Positions 39,509-49,457 of a DNA stretch of 64,000 nt are shown piece by piece. The DNA is taken from the NCBI RefSeq assembly GCF_001748145.1, contig NZ_BCQA01000001.1, positions 5,110,501-5,174,500 on the forward strand, in the 5' to 3' direction. Source of the DNA: Bosea sp. BIWAKO-01. Lineage in GTDB: Bacteria; Pseudomonadota; Alphaproteobacteria; Rhizobiales; Beijerinckiaceae. How positions within the stretch are numbered: the stretch's first letter is position 1; each line of letters begins with the position of its first letter. The position numbers were made by a program, and so were the translations under genes. The notes beneath the pieces were generated by a model, which was not told the origin of the DNA, searched no databases, and saw nothing but the letters and a program-made list of their open reading frames with translations.

Positions 39509-40861
39509 TCAGGCGGCCAGGCCTGGCTGGGGGAAGACCATCCTGAGACAGGCACCGCCCGATGCCGAATCAAGCGCGAGCACCTCGCCTCCGTGACGAT
39601 GCATGATCTCGCGAACGAGATTGAGGCCGAGGCCCGAGCCTCGGCTTTGCGCATGAAGCCTCTGAAAGGGCTCGAAGACACGCTCGCGTTGCTCGCGTGG
39701 AATGCCGCATCCCTCGTCCTGGATATCGATGATCGCGGAGTGACCGACGCGAACGGCAATCGTTCCAGCCCGGCCGCCATGCTCGATCGCGTTCTGAACC
39801 AGATTGGTCAGGGCCCGCTCGACCGATAGCGGATCTCCAATGACCGTGACTGGATCTCCCTCAGGCTTGAACTCCATCTGATAGCCTGCAGCGAAAGCCA
39901 GGGGGGCGAGGTCGACCACGACCCGCTTCGCAATCGCGTTGAGGTCCATGGGCGCGAACGTATCGGTCTGCTGATCAAGCCGCTCGAGGTCCAGAAGCTG
40001 TTCCATCATGGTCGCCAGGCGCGCAACATCCTGGAGGAGGCGCGTCTTCTCTTCTCCCGCCGGCAGGGATGCCAGCCTCGTATTGAGAATGGCGACGGGT
40101 GTCCGCAGTTCATGCGCGGCTGCGGCGAGGAAGCGCTTGTGTTGCTCGTAGCCCCTGTCGAGACGAACAAGGGCGGCATTCACCGCCGTGACCAGCGGCG
40201 CGATCTCGACCGGCACGTCATCAAGGGGCAAGCGAACGCCCCGTCGGTCGATCTCGATGCGTCCGGCCTGTTCTGCTGCCCTGCCCAATCCAGCCAAGGC
40301 GCCTCGGACCACCAGCGGAGTGACGAGGAGGGCAGCGACCGCCATGACGGCGAGAACGGGCAGAACCTCCTTGAGGAACACGAGGCTCATGCCCAGGGCC
40401 ACAAGATAGAACGACGCCCGGGTCTCCGTGCCCGTCACGACCTGAACCTCGCCAGCTGCGCTGCTGACCCATCTGATGCGTGCCGTGGCGCGGGGAGGAT
40501 CGCCGATATTCCAGCCGAGGCGGGCCTGGCCGATGTGATCGAGGCTGTCGCCGAGCTGGCTGAAATCCGCGGGGACGGCTCCCTCGGACACGCGGTGGCC
40601 CGTACGGTCGCGTATGACGAACCAGAGATTTGGATTCGAGGCCCGCATCCGGGTCAATTGGCGCGTGGGCCGCAGCACCAACTTGCCGGTCGGTCCGCGC
40701 GCCACCGCGCCTCGCAGGGTTTCGATGGTGCTCTCGACCGATGAGAAATCGAACAACGCCCCTGTGGCGAACAAGCCAGCGACGATCAGCATGATGGCGG
40801 CAGCCTGGAACGCCATGAGCCGCCCGATCAGCCGGCGTTTGAGGGAATGCCCGCCATCCAT
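39509..40861 (-). CDS. Sensor histidine kinase
   Basis: 450 residues. Two transmembrane helices (AAIMLIVAGLFATGALF and VLPVLAVMAVAALLVTPLVV) flank a periplasmic sensor region of about 130 residues with no domain that I recognise. The kinase core has the H-box AAAAHELRTPVAILNTRLASL, N-box LVQNAIEHGG, G1 DIQDEGCGIP and G2 GSGLGLNLVREIMHRHGG. It follows its response regulator after only two bases, so they form one operon. The signal is unknown. Its class is that of OmpR-partner kinases. Confidence 0.92.
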   Translation of the reverse strand: MDGGHSLKRRLIGRLMAFQAAAIMLIVAGLFATGALFDFSSVESTIETLRGAVARGPTGKLVLRPTRQLTRMRASNPNLWFVIRDRTGHRVSEGAVPADFSQLGDSLDHIGQARLGWNIGDPPRATARIRWVSSAAGEVQVVTGTETRASFYLVALGMSLVFLKEVLPVLAVMAVAALLVTPLVVRGALAGLGRAAEQAGRIEIDRRGVRLPLDDVPVEIAPLVTAVNAALVRLDRGYEQHKRFLAAAAHELRTPVAILNTRLASLPAGEEKTRLLQDVARLATMMEQLLDLERLDQQTDTFAPMDLNAIAKRVVVDLAPLAFAAGYQMEFKPEGDPVTVIGDPLSVERALTNLVQNAIEHGGRAGTIAVRVGHSAIIDIQDEGCGIPREQRERVFEPFQRLHAQSRGSGLGLNLVREIMHRHGGEVLALDSASGGACLRMVFPQPGLAA

Positions 40862-40863
40862 CG

Positions 40864-41544
40864 TCAGGCGGCTTCGCGGATGAGGTAGCCTACTCCGCGA
40901 ATCCCATCGATCGTCGCGCCGGCATCGGCTTCCGCCAGCTTGCGGCGCAGGCGAGAGACATGGGTGTCGAGCGCGTTGGACTGGATCTCGTCATCCAGAC
41001 CGAACACGGCCTCCATCAGGAAGGTTCGCAAGACCATTCGCCCCATCCGGCGCATCAGGGCTTCGAGCACCAGCAATTCGCGCCGCGGCATAGCGAGCAT
41101 CTGGCCTACCACGCGGGTCTCGCGGTGGACGAAATCGAAGGAAAGGCGACCGATCCGCACTGTATCGGAACGCATGCCGGAGGGCCGGCGCAGGAGTGCG
41201 CGCAGGCGCGCCAGAAGTTCCTCGAAGGCGAAGGGCTTGCCGAGATAGTCATCGGCTCCATGGTCGAGACCCGCGACCCGGTCGTTCAGGTCCCCGCGCG
41301 CCGTCAGCATGAGGACCGGCACCGTATCGCCCTTTGCCCGCAGCTTTCGCACCAGATCCAGGCCGTCGCCATCGGGCAACTGGCGGTCGAGCAGCACTGC
41401 ATCATAGATGCCGCAGCTTTCGCTCAGCATTGCTTCTGCATCCGCTCTGGTCGGCAAATGGTCGACGACCATGTCCTGACGGGTCAGCGCAGTGCGCAGG
41501 GCTGAAGCCATTGCCGGCTCATCCTCGACCAACAAGATGCGCAA
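40864..41544 (-). CDS. OmpR-family response regulator
   Basis: 226 residues. The receiver domain has the acidic pair in LLVEDEPAM, the phospho-acceptor Asp in AVLLDRQLPDGDGLDL, Thr in MLTARGD and Lys in LGKPFAFEEL. The C-terminal winged-helix DNA-binding domain is of the OmpR/PhoB type (MPRRELLVLEALMRRMGRMVLRTFLMEAVFG, NALDTHVSRLRRKLAEADAGATIDGIRGVGYLI). It is cotranscribed with the kinase downstream. The 263-base gap to the divergent methyltransferase gene holds no other gene and could contain its target promoter. Confidence 0.93.
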   Translation of the reverse strand: MRILLVEDEPAMASALRTALTRQDMVVDHLPTRADAEAMLSESCGIYDAVLLDRQLPDGDGLDLVRKLRAKGDTVPVLMLTARGDLNDRVAGLDHGADDYLGKPFAFEELLARLRALLRRPSGMRSDTVRIGRLSFDFVHRETRVVGQMLAMPRRELLVLEALMRRMGRMVLRTFLMEAVFGLDDEIQSNALDTHVSRLRRKLAEADAGATIDGIRGVGYLIREAA

Positions 41545-41807
41545 GGCGGAATCTCCCGCTCCTCAGGGGGAACCGCCTATCGACTGCGGATTGCGCCAAC
41601 CTTGCATGGCAGGCCGGTCCCGGCCGCAGCCGGGAGAGCTCGCCGCGGCTTCGTCGAGCCTGGCGGTCCTTAACGGGGCCGCATGACAGGCAGGCTCAAC
41701 CCAGTCGTGGGATCGGTCCCGACGGCGCCGCGAAACGGAGCGGTGCACTCACCGAAGCTCCGGGCCCGCTCAACCGTTGCGGTGGCCGCCACTGGGATGG
41801 ACTGCAC

Positions 41808-42476
41808 ATGTCATCGAGATTGCCGCCCAGCGCCGGGCGAAGCCTCCGCGTTGCGCATGAAGACGCCTCCGGACAGAGAGCCGGTATGCTGGCCTCCGAC
41901 AACTGGTCCTTTCTCCGCGCCTGGATCGGTGCGCCGCTGCGTGTCGCTTCGGTGACGCCGTCGGGCACGGCCCTGGCGGATCTGATCACACAGGAAATCA
42001 CGCCGGAAACCGGGCCTGTCATCGAGCTTGGATCGGGAACCGGCGCATTTACCCAGGCACTCATCAGGCGGGGTGTGCCCGAGCACGACCTGATCCTCGT
42101 CGAGTTCGGATCGGATTTTGCACGGTTGCTCGAAATGCGCTTTCCCGAGGCCCGTGTGCGCTGGATGGACGCTTCACGCATTCGCGAAGCGGCTCTCTAC
42201 GAAGCAGGAGGAGCTGGCGCCGTGATCAGCGGCCTTCCCGTGCTCTCGATGCCGCCGCGCAAGGTCATCGCCATTCTGAGGGGCGCGTTTGGCTATTTGC
42301 GGCCGGGCGGCGCCTTCTATCAGTTCACCTATACGACGCGCTGCCCCATCCCGAAGCCAATCCTGGATCGCCTCGGCCTTCGTGCAACACGGATCGGCTC
42401 GACATTGCGCAACATCCCGCCGGCAGCCGTGTATCGGATTGCCCGGCATAGGCCCTCGCGGTCGAGGCACGTCTGA
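41808..42476 (+). CDS. Class I SAM methyltransferase, PmtA-like
   Basis: 222 residues from this ATG; an ATG 26 codons later (41886) at MLASDNWSFLRAW is an equally good start. The SAM site is PVIELGSGTGAFTQALIRRG, with acidic strand LILVEFGSDFARLL, and VISGLPVLSMPPRKVIAIL matches the phospholipid N-methyltransferase group, as do SWLRAPLRV-like FLRAWIGAPLRVASVTPSG and FYQFTYTTRCPIP. PmtA enzymes methylate phosphatidylethanolamine toward phosphatidylcholine. Similar proteins are sometimes annotated as rRNA adenine methyltransferases, so the substrate is an inference. It is divergent from the two-component operon. Confidence 0.82.
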   Translation: MSSRLPPSAGRSLRVAHEDASGQRAGMLASDNWSFLRAWIGAPLRVASVTPSGTALADLITQEITPETGPVIELGSGTGAFTQALIRRGVPEHDLILVEFGSDFARLLEMRFPEARVRWMDASRIREAALYEAGGAGAVISGLPVLSMPPRKVIAILRGAFGYLRPGGAFYQFTYTTRCPIPKPILDRLGLRATRIGSTLRNIPPAAVYRIARHRPSRSRHV

Positions 42477-42514
42477 AAGGCTCGAACGACCACTGGCTTC
42501 AGGCAGGGGACGAG

Positions 42515-42550
42515 CGAGCGGAGGCGCGCATCAAGGCGCGCCTCCGCTCG
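42515..42550. terminator. Strong bidirectional hairpin
   Basis: A perfect 15-bp stem CGAGCGGAGGCGCGC / GCGCGCCTCCGCTCG with a six-base loop ATCAAG, between convergent genes ending at 42476 and 42557. There is no T-tract on either side. It is the longest perfect stem that I noticed in the window. Confidence 0.7.
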
Positions 42551-42556
42551 GCGTCA

Positions 42557-43429
42557 TCAGGCCGCCTGATTATCCCTCGTTGCAACCGGGCGCTCGAGAT
42601 CCTGCGTCCAATCCGTCATCGAGCCATCATAGAGCGAAACCTCGTCGTTCCCCAGAAGCTCGGAGAGCACGAACCAGTTCAGCGCTGCGGTGTGGCCGGT
42701 GTTGCAATAGGAAATTGCCGGTCCGTTCGGCACGCCGGAGAACAGGGAGGACAGATCGCCTGCAGGTTTCAGGCGACCGGTCGAGAGATCGAAGGCCTCT
42801 GCGTAGTCACGCGAAATGGCGCCTGGAATATGCCCCGCGCGCGTCGCTTCCGCAGCCTTCTCGCGGCCCTCGAAATAGCTCGCCGACCGGGCGTCGACCA
42901 GTGTCGCGAGCCTGCTCTTCGAGGCGACCAGGGCGGCATCGGCGGTGCTGCGCAGCCGCTGCTGCACTACGACTGGATAAGGCCCGGCCGGCTTTGGCGC
43001 AGATGGACCGGGCTCGATCGGTCGCGACGGGTCGGCGCTCCACGCGCGGAAGCCGCCGTCGAGAATGGCCTGCTGGCCATGGCCGATCAGCTTCAAGGTC
43101 CAGTAGACCCGCGCGGCTGCGGCGAAATCGGTCGCGCTGACGCCCGCCGGTACGATGACGACATCATCATGCGGCTTGATGCCGAGGCTGCCGACCAGCC
43201 CTGCCAGATGATCGAGCGGCGGCAGCATGCCTGGTGCATTGCCGACCTTGGCGCGCCAGCCGTCGGCGACGTAGTTGGTATGCACGGCGTCTGGGACGTG
43301 TCCCGCCTCATAGGCCGCCCTTCCGCCGCCATCGACCGATGAGCGGATGTCGAGAACGACGAGGTTGCCGTCGGCCAGGCGCGGGGCCAGGGCCTCGGGC
43401 GTGATCAGTCCGGAGAAGGTTTCGCTCAT
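42557..43429 (-). CDS. sseA: Sulfurtransferase, 3-mercaptopyruvate/thiosulfate type
   Basis: 290 residues with two rhodanese domains. The inactive N-terminal copy has VVLDIRSSVDGGGRAAYEAGHVPDAVHTNYVADGW. The catalytic copy has the active Cys in ISYCNTGHTAALNWFVLSELLG. The loop CNTGHTA resembles thiosulfate sulfurtransferases more than the CGSGVTA of classic mercaptopyruvate enzymes, so the donor is uncertain. It transfers sulfane sulfur to an acceptor in the cytosol. Its start overlaps the OsmC-like stop by ATGA. It closes the minus-strand sulfur island. Confidence 0.88.
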   Translation of the reverse strand: MSETFSGLITPEALAPRLADGNLVVLDIRSSVDGGGRAAYEAGHVPDAVHTNYVADGWRAKVGNAPGMLPPLDHLAGLVGSLGIKPHDDVVIVPAGVSATDFAAAARVYWTLKLIGHGQQAILDGGFRAWSADPSRPIEPGPSAPKPAGPYPVVVQQRLRSTADAALVASKSRLATLVDARSASYFEGREKAAEATRAGHIPGAISRDYAEAFDLSTGRLKPAGDLSSLFSGVPNGPAISYCNTGHTAALNWFVLSELLGNDEVSLYDGSMTDWTQDLERPVATRDNQAA

Positions 43430-43863
43430 TCCGCCGCCACCTGCTGCAGTTCATCGACAACTTCGAGCGCGTAGCTCATCTCGGCCGTCGCCCCGAGCAT
43501 GATCGAGGCGGAGCAGTATTTTTCCTTCGACAAGGTGACGGCGCGCTCGACCTTGGCCTGCGCCAGCCCGCGGCCGGTCACGCGATAGGAGAGATGGATC
43601 TTCGTGAAGACCTTCGGGTCTTCCGTCGCGCGTTCGGCCTCGACTTCGACCTCGCAACCCGTGACAGCTTCGCGGCCCTTCTTGAGGATCGAGACGACAT
43701 CGAAGCCTGTGCAGCCTGCCAATCCGATAAGCAGCATCTCCATCGGCCGGATGCCGATATTGCGCCCGCCATATTCCGGAGCGCCGTCCATGACGACGGC
43801 GTGGCCGCTGCCGGCCTCACCCATGAAGGCCATGCCCTCGACCCAGCTTGCCCGTGCTTTCAT
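43426..43863 (-). CDS. OsmC-family protein
   Basis: 145 residues of the OsmC/Ohr fold. Two Cys typical of the peroxidatic pair are present: LLIGLAGCTGFDVVSILKK (about residue 51) and LSKEKYCSASIMLGATAEMSY (about 119). The layout and length match the YhfA-like branch rather than Ohr. These proteins reduce organic peroxides or handle thiol compounds. The gene is coupled to the sulfurtransferase by ATGA overlap and sits 70 bases after cysA, so a role in sulfur or thiol chemistry is plausible inference. Confidence 0.88.
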   Translation of the reverse strand: MKARASWVEGMAFMGEAGSGHAVVMDGAPEYGGRNIGIRPMEMLLIGLAGCTGFDVVSILKKGREAVTGCEVEVEAERATEDPKVFTKIHLSYRVTGRGLAQAKVERAVTLSKEKYCSASIMLGATAEMSYALEVVDELQQVAAE

Positions 43864-43933
43864 CGTCGTGTCCTCTCAAAGCCTGACTCGGCGAAAGACT
43901 TAAACGGTCGGTGGCGATGAGGCGAGGGTGGCG

Positions 43934-44980
43934 TCACGCCGCGGCGAACAGGCTGCCATGGGTGATCCGCAAGCGCACCCGTTCGCCGATGGCCGGTGCG
44001 ACCTGGCTTGCGAGATCGACATCGATCCGCCTGATCAGGCCTTCAACGGCGATTTCGGCGCGCCGAAGCGGCCCGTTGCGGCGCAAATCCTCGACCACGC
44101 CGGGCAGCGCGAGCGGCGTATCGTCAACGATGCGCATATGCTGCGGCCGGACATAGAGCGAGGCCGCCCCGCCCTGGTTCTGCTGCAAGCCGCCGAGGAC
44201 TGGGCGGTTGCCGAAGAAGGCCTGCCCGCCGACGACCTCGACAGGGAGCTTGTTGGCTTCCCCCAGGAATTCGCAGACGAAGGGCGTCGCTGGATGGTCA
44301 TAGACGTCGTCGGGCGAACCGACCTGCTCCAGCCGCCCGTCGTGCAGGATCGCGACGCGGTCGGCCAGCTCAAGCGCTTCTTCCTGGTCATGGGTGACGA
44401 AGAGGGTGGTGTGGCCGGTGCGCCTGTGAAGGTCGCGCAGCCAGCTGCGCAAATCCTTGCGGACCTTGGCATCGAGCGCACCAAAGGGTTCGTCGAGCAG
44501 CAGCACGCGCGGCTCGATGGCGAGCGCGCGGGCAAGTGCGACGCGCTGGCGCTGGCCACCTGACAGCTGTGTCGGGAATCGCCGCTCGAGGCCGCCGAGC
44601 TGGACAAGTTCGAGCAGTTCGCTGACGCGCCTGGAGATTTCGCTCGCGCTTGGCCGCTCGCTCCGCGGCCGGGCCTTGAGGCCGAAGGCAATGTTGGCCG
44701 CGACGTCCATATGCCTGAACAGCGCGTAATGCTGGAAGACGAAGCCGATCCGCCGCTCGCGCAGGCTGAGCCGGCGCGTATCGGTTTCGTCGAACAGTAC
44801 GCGGCCATCATCGGCCTGTTCGAGCCCTGCGATCAGCCGCAGCAGCGTGGTCTTGCCCGAGCCCGATGGGCCGAGCAGCGCGACGAGTTCGCCGGGCTGC
44901 ACGTCGAGCGAAACGCCGCGAAGGGCAGGAAAGTTCGAGAAGGTCTTCTGGACGCTCTCGATGGTCACGGCAACGGACAT
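43934..44980 (-). CDS. cysA: Sulfate/thiosulfate import ATP-binding protein
   Basis: 348 residues. The ABC ATPase motifs are Walker [19 protein letters not shown], signature [20 protein letters not shown], Walker [17 protein letters not shown] and H-loop [47 protein letters not shown] is the Q-loop stretch typical of CysA. A C-terminal TOBE-like regulatory region follows ([40 protein letters not shown]). It powers import through CysT and CysW. It lies 12 bases after cysW as the last importer gene. Confidence 0.95.
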   Translation of the reverse strand: MSVAVTIESVQKTFSNFPALRGVSLDVQPGELVALLGPSGSGKTTLLRLIAGLEQADDGRVLFDETDTRRLSLRERRIGFVFQHYALFRHMDVAANIAFGLKARPRSERPSASEISRRVSELLELVQLGGLERRFPTQLSGGQRQRVALARALAIEPRVLLLDEPFGALDAKVRKDLRSWLRDLHRRTGHTTLFVTHDQEEALELADRVAILHDGRLEQVGSPDDVYDHPATPFVCEFLGEANKLPVEVVGGQAFFGNRPVLGGLQQNQGGAASLYVRPQHMRIVDDTPLALPGVVEDLRRNGPLRRAEIAVEGLIRRIDVDLASQVAPAIGERVRLRITHGSLFAAA

Positions 44981-44992
44981 TGGTAGCCTCCG

Positions 44993-45868
44993 TCAATGGC
45001 GCGACTTGGCGGAGATCGCATCCGCGAAGTGCCATTCGAGATAGGTCTTGAGGGCGAGCGTCACCAGTGCCAGCCCTGCCAGCAGCGAGGCGACGGCGAA
45101 GGCAGCGACGCTGTTGTATTCATTGTAGAGAATCTCGACATGCAGCGGCATCGTCGTGGTCAGCCCCCTGATCCGGCCGGACACGACCGTGACGGCGCCG
45201 AACTCGCCCATGGCGCGGGCGTTACAGAGCAGCACGCCATAGAACAGGCTCCATTTCACGTTCGGCAGCGTGATGGTCAGGAAGGTGCGCCAGGGCGAGG
45301 CGCCCAGCGTCAGGGCCGCCTCTTCGTCGCTGGAGCCGAGCGCCTGCATGTGCGGAATCAGCTCGCGCGCAACGAAGGGGAAGGTGACGAAGATCGTCGC
45401 CAGCACCAGCCCGGGCAGCGCGAAGATGATCTCGATATCATGGGCCTTGAGCCAGGGGCCGAGAAAGCCCTGCGCGCCGAAGAGCAGAACATAGACCAGG
45501 CCCGAGATCACTGGAGAAACCGAGAACGGCAGGTCGATGAAGCTGATCAGCAGGCTCTTTCCCCGGAACTCGAACTTGGCGATGGCCCAGGCGGCGGCGA
45601 CGCCGACGACCAGATTGAAGGGCACCGCGATGGCGGCGACCAGCAGGGTCAGGCGGACGGCGCTCAGCGCATCGGGCTCCGTGATGCTTTCGAGGAAGAG
45701 CCCATATCCCTTCGCGAAGGCTTCGACGAAGACCGCGATCAGCGGCAGGAACAGGAACAGGACCAGAAAGCCCAGCGCCAGGGTCAAAAGCAGAGCGCGG
45801 ATCCAGAAGCCGTCGCGCAGCGCGCGGTCGGTCCTGTAGACGGCGGCCGGTAGAGGCGCGTCAGACAT
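44993..45868 (-). CDS. cysW: Sulfate ABC transporter permease CysW
   Basis: 291 residues from the ATG that overlaps the cysT stop by eight bases (ATGTCTGA). It has about six helices: [60 protein letters not shown] and others. The binding-protein-dependent transport loop is [50 protein letters not shown], the EAA motif that docks on Cys[21 protein letters not shown] is typical of CysW. It acts as a heterodimer with CysT in the inner membrane. Confidence 0.95.
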   Translation of the reverse strand: MSDAPLPAAVYRTDRALRDGFWIRALLLTLALGFLVLFLFLPLIAVFVEAFAKGYGLFLESITEPDALSAVRLTLLVAAIAVPFNLVVGVAAAWAIAKFEFRGKSLLISFIDLPFSVSPVISGLVYVLLFGAQGFLGPWLKAHDIEIIFALPGLVLATIFVTFPFVARELIPHMQALGSSDEEAALTLGASPWRTFLTITLPNVKWSLFYGVLLCNARAMGEFGAVTVVSGRIRGLTTTMPLHVEILYNEYNSVAAFAVASLLAGLALVTLALKTYLEWHFADAISAKSRH

Positions 45869-46751
45869 GCCCCAGTCTCCCGCGGCTCCAGGACTGGATT
45901 CCATTGATCGCCAGGATCATTGCGAAGGAGACGATCAGCATGATCGTCGCGACGACGGAAGCACCGGCATAGTCGAACTGCTCCAGCCGGATCACGATCA
46001 GCAGCGGGGCGATCTCGGAAAACATCGGCACGTTGCCCGCGATGAAGATCACCGAGCCGTACTCGCCGACGGCACGCGCGAAGGCGAGGACGAAGCCGGT
46101 CAGCAACGCCGGCACGATGCCGGGCAGAATGACCCTGAAGATGGTGCGCAACCGGCTGGCGCCCAGCAACGCGGCGGCCTCCTCGATATCCGCATCAGCT
46201 TCCTCCAGCACCGGCTGGACGGTCCGCACCACGAAGGGCAGGCCGATGAAGACGAGCGCCACCATGACGCCGAGAGGGGTATAGGCGACCTTGATATTGT
46301 AGGCAGCCAGCAGGGCGCCGATCCAGCCGTTCGGCGCGTAGATCGAGGCGAGGGCGATGCCTGCGACAGCGGTCGGCAATGCGAAGGGCAGGTCGACTGC
46401 GGCATCGAGCAGCCGCCGGCCGGGGAAGCGATAGCGCACCAGAACCCAGGCGATGATCAGCCCGAAGATGGCGTTGAGGATCGCGGAAAACAGGGCAGCG
46501 CCAAAGGACAGCCTCAGGGCGGCCTGGGTGCGGGCCGAGGTGATGATTGCCCAGATATCGGCAGGGCCAGCGCTTGCCGCCTTGAGGAAGAGAGCCGCGA
46601 GCGGGATGAGCACGATCAGCGACAGGGCGCTGATCGTGATGCCCAGCGACAACCCGAAACCGGGAAGGATGCTGGGCTGCCGCCAGGAGCTGGCCGTTAC
46701 CGCCACGCAGTCACCGCGCCGGCTTGTAGAGCTGATCGAAGGTTCCGCCAT
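45861..46751 (-). CDS. cysT: Sulfate ABC transporter permease CysT
   Basis: 296 residues from the ATG at [12 protein letters not shown]; an ATG 12 codons upstream would deepen the overlap with the binding-protein gene, which is 41 bases as called. The core starts [27 protein letters not shown]. Hallmarks are [43 protein letters not shown] and the EAA loop [52 protein letters not shown]. About six helices are visible. It pairs with CysW. Confidence 0.94.
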   Translation of the reverse strand: MAEPSISSTSRRGDCVAVTASSWRQPSILPGFGLSLGITISALSLIVLIPLAALFLKAASAGPADIWAIITSARTQAALRLSFGAALFSAILNAIFGLIIAWVLVRYRFPGRRLLDAAVDLPFALPTAVAGIALASIYAPNGWIGALLAAYNIKVAYTPLGVMVALVFIGLPFVVRTVQPVLEEADADIEEAAALLGASRLRTIFRVILPGIVPALLTGFVLAFARAVGEYGSVIFIAGNVPMFSEIAPLLIVIRLEQFDYAGASVVATIMLIVSFAMILAINGIQSWSRGRLGHV

Positions 46752-47745
46752 CGGCGAAATGATCCTTCTGTGCCTTGGTCCAGCCACCGAAAACGGTGTC
46801 GATCGTGATCAACTCAAGCTTGGGGAAACGCGCGAGGTCCTCAGGTGCCGCGGCTTCCGTGTTGCGCGGCCGGTAGAAGTTCTTCGCGATGATGGCCTGT
46901 GCAGCCGGCGTATAGAGGAATTCGAGATAGGCCTGGGCCGCGGCACGCGTTCCCTTGGCATCGACATTGCCGTCGACGATCGTCACCGGCGGCTCTGCCA
47001 GGATCGAGAGCGAGGGCACGACGATATCGAACTTGTCGGCGCCGAATTCCTGCAGCACGAGGAAGGCCTCGTTCTCCCAGGATAGGAAGACGTCACCCTG
47101 GCCGCGCTGGGCGAAGGTCGTGGTCGAGCCGCGAGCGCCCGTGTCGAGTACCGGCACGTTCTTCAGCACGGCGGCGATATAGTCACGCACCTTCGCCTCG
47201 TCCTTGCCATAGGCCTTCTCGGCCCAGGCCCAGGCCGCGAGATAGTTCCAGCGTGCGCCACCCGACGTCTTGGGGTTCGGGGTGATGACGCTGATGCCGG
47301 GCTTGGCGAGGTCACCCCAGTCCTTGACGGCCTTGGGGTTGCCCTTGCGGGTCAGGAACACGATCGTCGAGGTGTAGGGGGAGGAGTTTTGCGGCAAGCG
47401 CTTTTGCCAGTCGAGCGGGATCTTCTTCGAGCGCTCGGCAACGGCGTCGATGTCGCCGGCCAGCGCCAATGTCAGCACGTCGGCATTGAGCCCGTCGATC
47501 ACCGTGCGGGCCTGGGCGCCCGAACCACCATGCGACTGGCGGATCGTCAGCTTCTGCCCCGTCTTCTGCTGCCACTCGGCGGTGAAGGCGGCGTTGATGG
47601 CGCGGTAGAGCTCGCGCGTCGGATCATAGGAGACGTTGAGCAACTCGCTCTGGGCGCGAGCGCCGCTGACGATACCGAAGCAGATGGAAAAAGCGCCGAC
47701 GATCAGGGCTGCGTGAATTATCCGGCGAATGCGCTCTCGCGTCAT
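46711..47745 (-). CDS. cysP: Periplasmic sulfate-binding protein
   Basis: 344 residues with a signal peptide ([22 protein letters not shown]). The mature start [24 protein letters not shown] is the CysP/Sbp signature. Sulfate-contact regions include [18 protein letters not shown] and [23 protein letters not shown], followed by [25 protein letters not shown]. The protein could be called Sbp instead; both bind sulfate or thiosulfate. GGAG lies seven bases before the ATG. It leads the importer operon, and the 251-base gap upstream holds a palindrome and a motif shared with the sulfite-reductase operon. Confidence 0.95.
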   Translation of the reverse strand: MTRERIRRIIHAALIVGAFSICFGIVSGARAQSELLNVSYDPTRELYRAINAAFTAEWQQKTGQKLTIRQSHGGSGAQARTVIDGLNADVLTLALAGDIDAVAERSKKIPLDWQKRLPQNSSPYTSTIVFLTRKGNPKAVKDWGDLAKPGISVITPNPKTSGGARWNYLAAWAWAEKAYGKDEAKVRDYIAAVLKNVPVLDTGARGSTTTFAQRGQGDVFLSWENEAFLVLQEFGADKFDIVVPSLSILAEPPVTIVDGNVDAKGTRAAAQAYLEFLYTPAAQAIIAKNFYRPRNTEAAAPEDLARFPKLELITIDTVFGGWTKAQKDHFADGGTFDQLYKPAR

Positions 47746-47775
47746 GTCAGTGCTCCGTCGAGATCAATGCCGTCA

Positions 47776-47787
47776 GCTCATATGAGC
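47776..47787. promoter_or_regulatory. 12-bp palindrome in the cysP leader
   Basis: GCTCATATGAGC is perfectly palindromic and lies about 30 bases before the cysP start. It is AT-richer than the surroundings. It may be an operator, but only one copy was seen. Confidence 0.3.
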
Positions 47788-47795
47788 GGGCAACC

Positions 47796-47811
47796 GTTCT
47801 GAATAACAAAC
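47796..47811. promoter_or_regulatory. Shared sulfur-operon motif, cysP copy
   Basis: GTTCTGAATAACAAAC matches 13 of 16 bases of the imperfect palindrome found just before the ferredoxin gene of the cysI operon. It lies 51-66 bases upstream of the cysP start. It is proposed as a binding site for a common sulfur regulator. Confidence 0.5.
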
Positions 47812-47996
47812 AAAGCGTACTGAATTGGCAGTCTTTCCTCAACCTACCGGTGCAGGTGGCCCCTTCCAAACTTTGCCTCGTCAGGAGAAAACGTCTCTCC
47901 TTTCAAGGCGTTCCAAGGCAGATGCGGCAATCGCGTCGTTAAGGCGGGGCCGGACCCAAACCCGCATATCGGGCGCCAGCCGATTCGATCGGCCGA

Positions 47997-49457
47997 TCAG
48001 GCGCTGCGCAGAGTCTGCAGATCGAGCGCCTCGGCTGCAACACCTTCGAGCGCGCGTCCGATCAGCACAAGCAACGGCCCTTTGGGCGGCAACTCGCCAA
48101 GCCGCTCCGGCAGGGTGGCGATCGTTGCGCGCAAACGCGCTTCGCCGGGCTGCGTCGCGGCGACCACTGCGATCGCCGGCGTCTCGGGCGCAAGCCCTGC
48201 GGCAATCGCCTGCTCGCGGAAAGCAGCCAGGGTGTTTCGCGCCATATAAATCACGGTCGTGGCATGGGGATCGGCCAGCGCCTGCCAGTCGAGATCCGCC
48301 GGCAGCGTCCCCGTACGGGCATGGCCGGTCACGAACTGCAGCCGCCTGGCATGATCGCGGTGGGTCAGTGAGAGGCCGAGCGACGCCGCGGCCCCCTGAG
48401 CCGCCGAGATGCCGGGCACCATGACGACGGGAATACCAGCCCGGGCGCAGGCATCGATCTCCTCGCCGGCGCGGCCGAAAATGCCGGGATCTCCGCCCTT
48501 CAGCCGCACGACATGCTTGCCGTGGCTCGCGAGCGAAACGATCAGCGTGTTGATGTCGTCCTGCTTGACCGAGGGACCATAGCCGGTCTTGCCGACCAGC
48601 ATGCGTTTGGCCTCGCGGCGGGCGAATTCCAGCACGCCCGTGGAGACGAGATCGTCATAGAGGATGATGTCGGCGCTCTGCAGCGCGCGGATCGCCTTCA
48701 GGGTCAGCAATTCCGGATCGCCGGGACCTGCACCGACGAGCGTGACCCGTCCTGCGCCCTGATGGCTGCTCTCGAGCCGGTCGAGTGCGGTAAAGAGCTC
48801 CGCTTCGTCGTGGAGTTGCGGCGCGCGGTCCGGTTCCGCCATGGCGCGGCGGGTGAATTTCTCCCAGAAGGCACGACGCAGCGCGAAGGGCAGGTCGCGG
48901 GCCTGAACTGCCGGCCGCCATTCCTTGGCGGCCTGCGCCCAGTCCTTGAGACCGGCCGGAAGCAAGGCTTCGATCTTGGTGCGGATGGTCTGGCCGAAGA
49001 CGGGCGAGGCGCCGTCGGTCGAGATCGCGACGACCAGCGGGGACCGATTTACGACCGACCCGAAGGCGAAGTCACAGAACTCCGGCTTGTCGACGACATT
49101 GACCGGCACGCCGGCCTGCCGTGCGGCGGCCGCAAAGGCGCGTGCCTCCTCGTCCTCGTCGATCTCGCCGATGGCCAGCGCAGCGTCGGCGAAGTCATCT
49201 GGCTGCCAGCCGCGGCTGCGCAGGGTGATCTCGGCCGCGGGAGGATCTGCGACGAGGCTGTCGAACAGGTCCGTGTCTTCGCCGGCAAGAATGAGGAGGG
49301 CGGCTCCCGACGCGGCGAGCAACTCGGCCTTCCAAAGCGCGCCTTCGCCGGTGCCTGCGAGCACCACCTTGCGCCCGTCCAGCTTGTGGAACAGCGGCAA
49401 CGTCGCCAGCCGCTCGATGCGGCGCGCAGTCGTCGATTCGGGCGCTCTTTGCGTCAT
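47997..49457 (-). CDS. cysG: Siroheme synthase CysG
   Basis: 486 residues, two fused parts. The N-terminal third is precorrin-2 dehydrogenase/ferrochelatase with NAD site VVLAGTGEGALWKAELLAASGAALLILAG and FAFGSVVNRSPLVVAISTDGASPVFGQTIR. The C-terminal part is uroporphyrinogen-III C-methyltransferase with VTLVGAGPGDPELLTLKAIRALQSADIILYDDLVS, VRLKGGDPGIFGRAGEE and VMVPGISAAQGAAASLGLSLTHRD. It makes the siroheme needed by the CysI encoded upstream in the same operon. Its start overlaps a small membrane gene by ATGA. Confidence 0.96.
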   Translation of the reverse strand: MTQRAPESTTARRIERLATLPLFHKLDGRKVVLAGTGEGALWKAELLAASGAALLILAGEDTDLFDSLVADPPAAEITLRSRGWQPDDFADAALAIGEIDEDEEARAFAAAARQAGVPVNVVDKPEFCDFAFGSVVNRSPLVVAISTDGASPVFGQTIRTKIEALLPAGLKDWAQAAKEWRPAVQARDLPFALRRAFWEKFTRRAMAEPDRAPQLHDEAELFTALDRLESSHQGAGRVTLVGAGPGDPELLTLKAIRALQSADIILYDDLVSTGVLEFARREAKRMLVGKTGYGPSVKQDDINTLIVSLASHGKHVVRLKGGDPGIFGRAGEEIDACARAGIPVVMVPGISAAQGAAASLGLSLTHRDHARRLQFVTGHARTGTLPADLDWQALADPHATTVIYMARNTLAAFREQAIAAGLAPETPAIAVVAATQPGEARLRATIATLPERLGELPPKGPLLVLIGRALEGVAAEALDLQTLRSA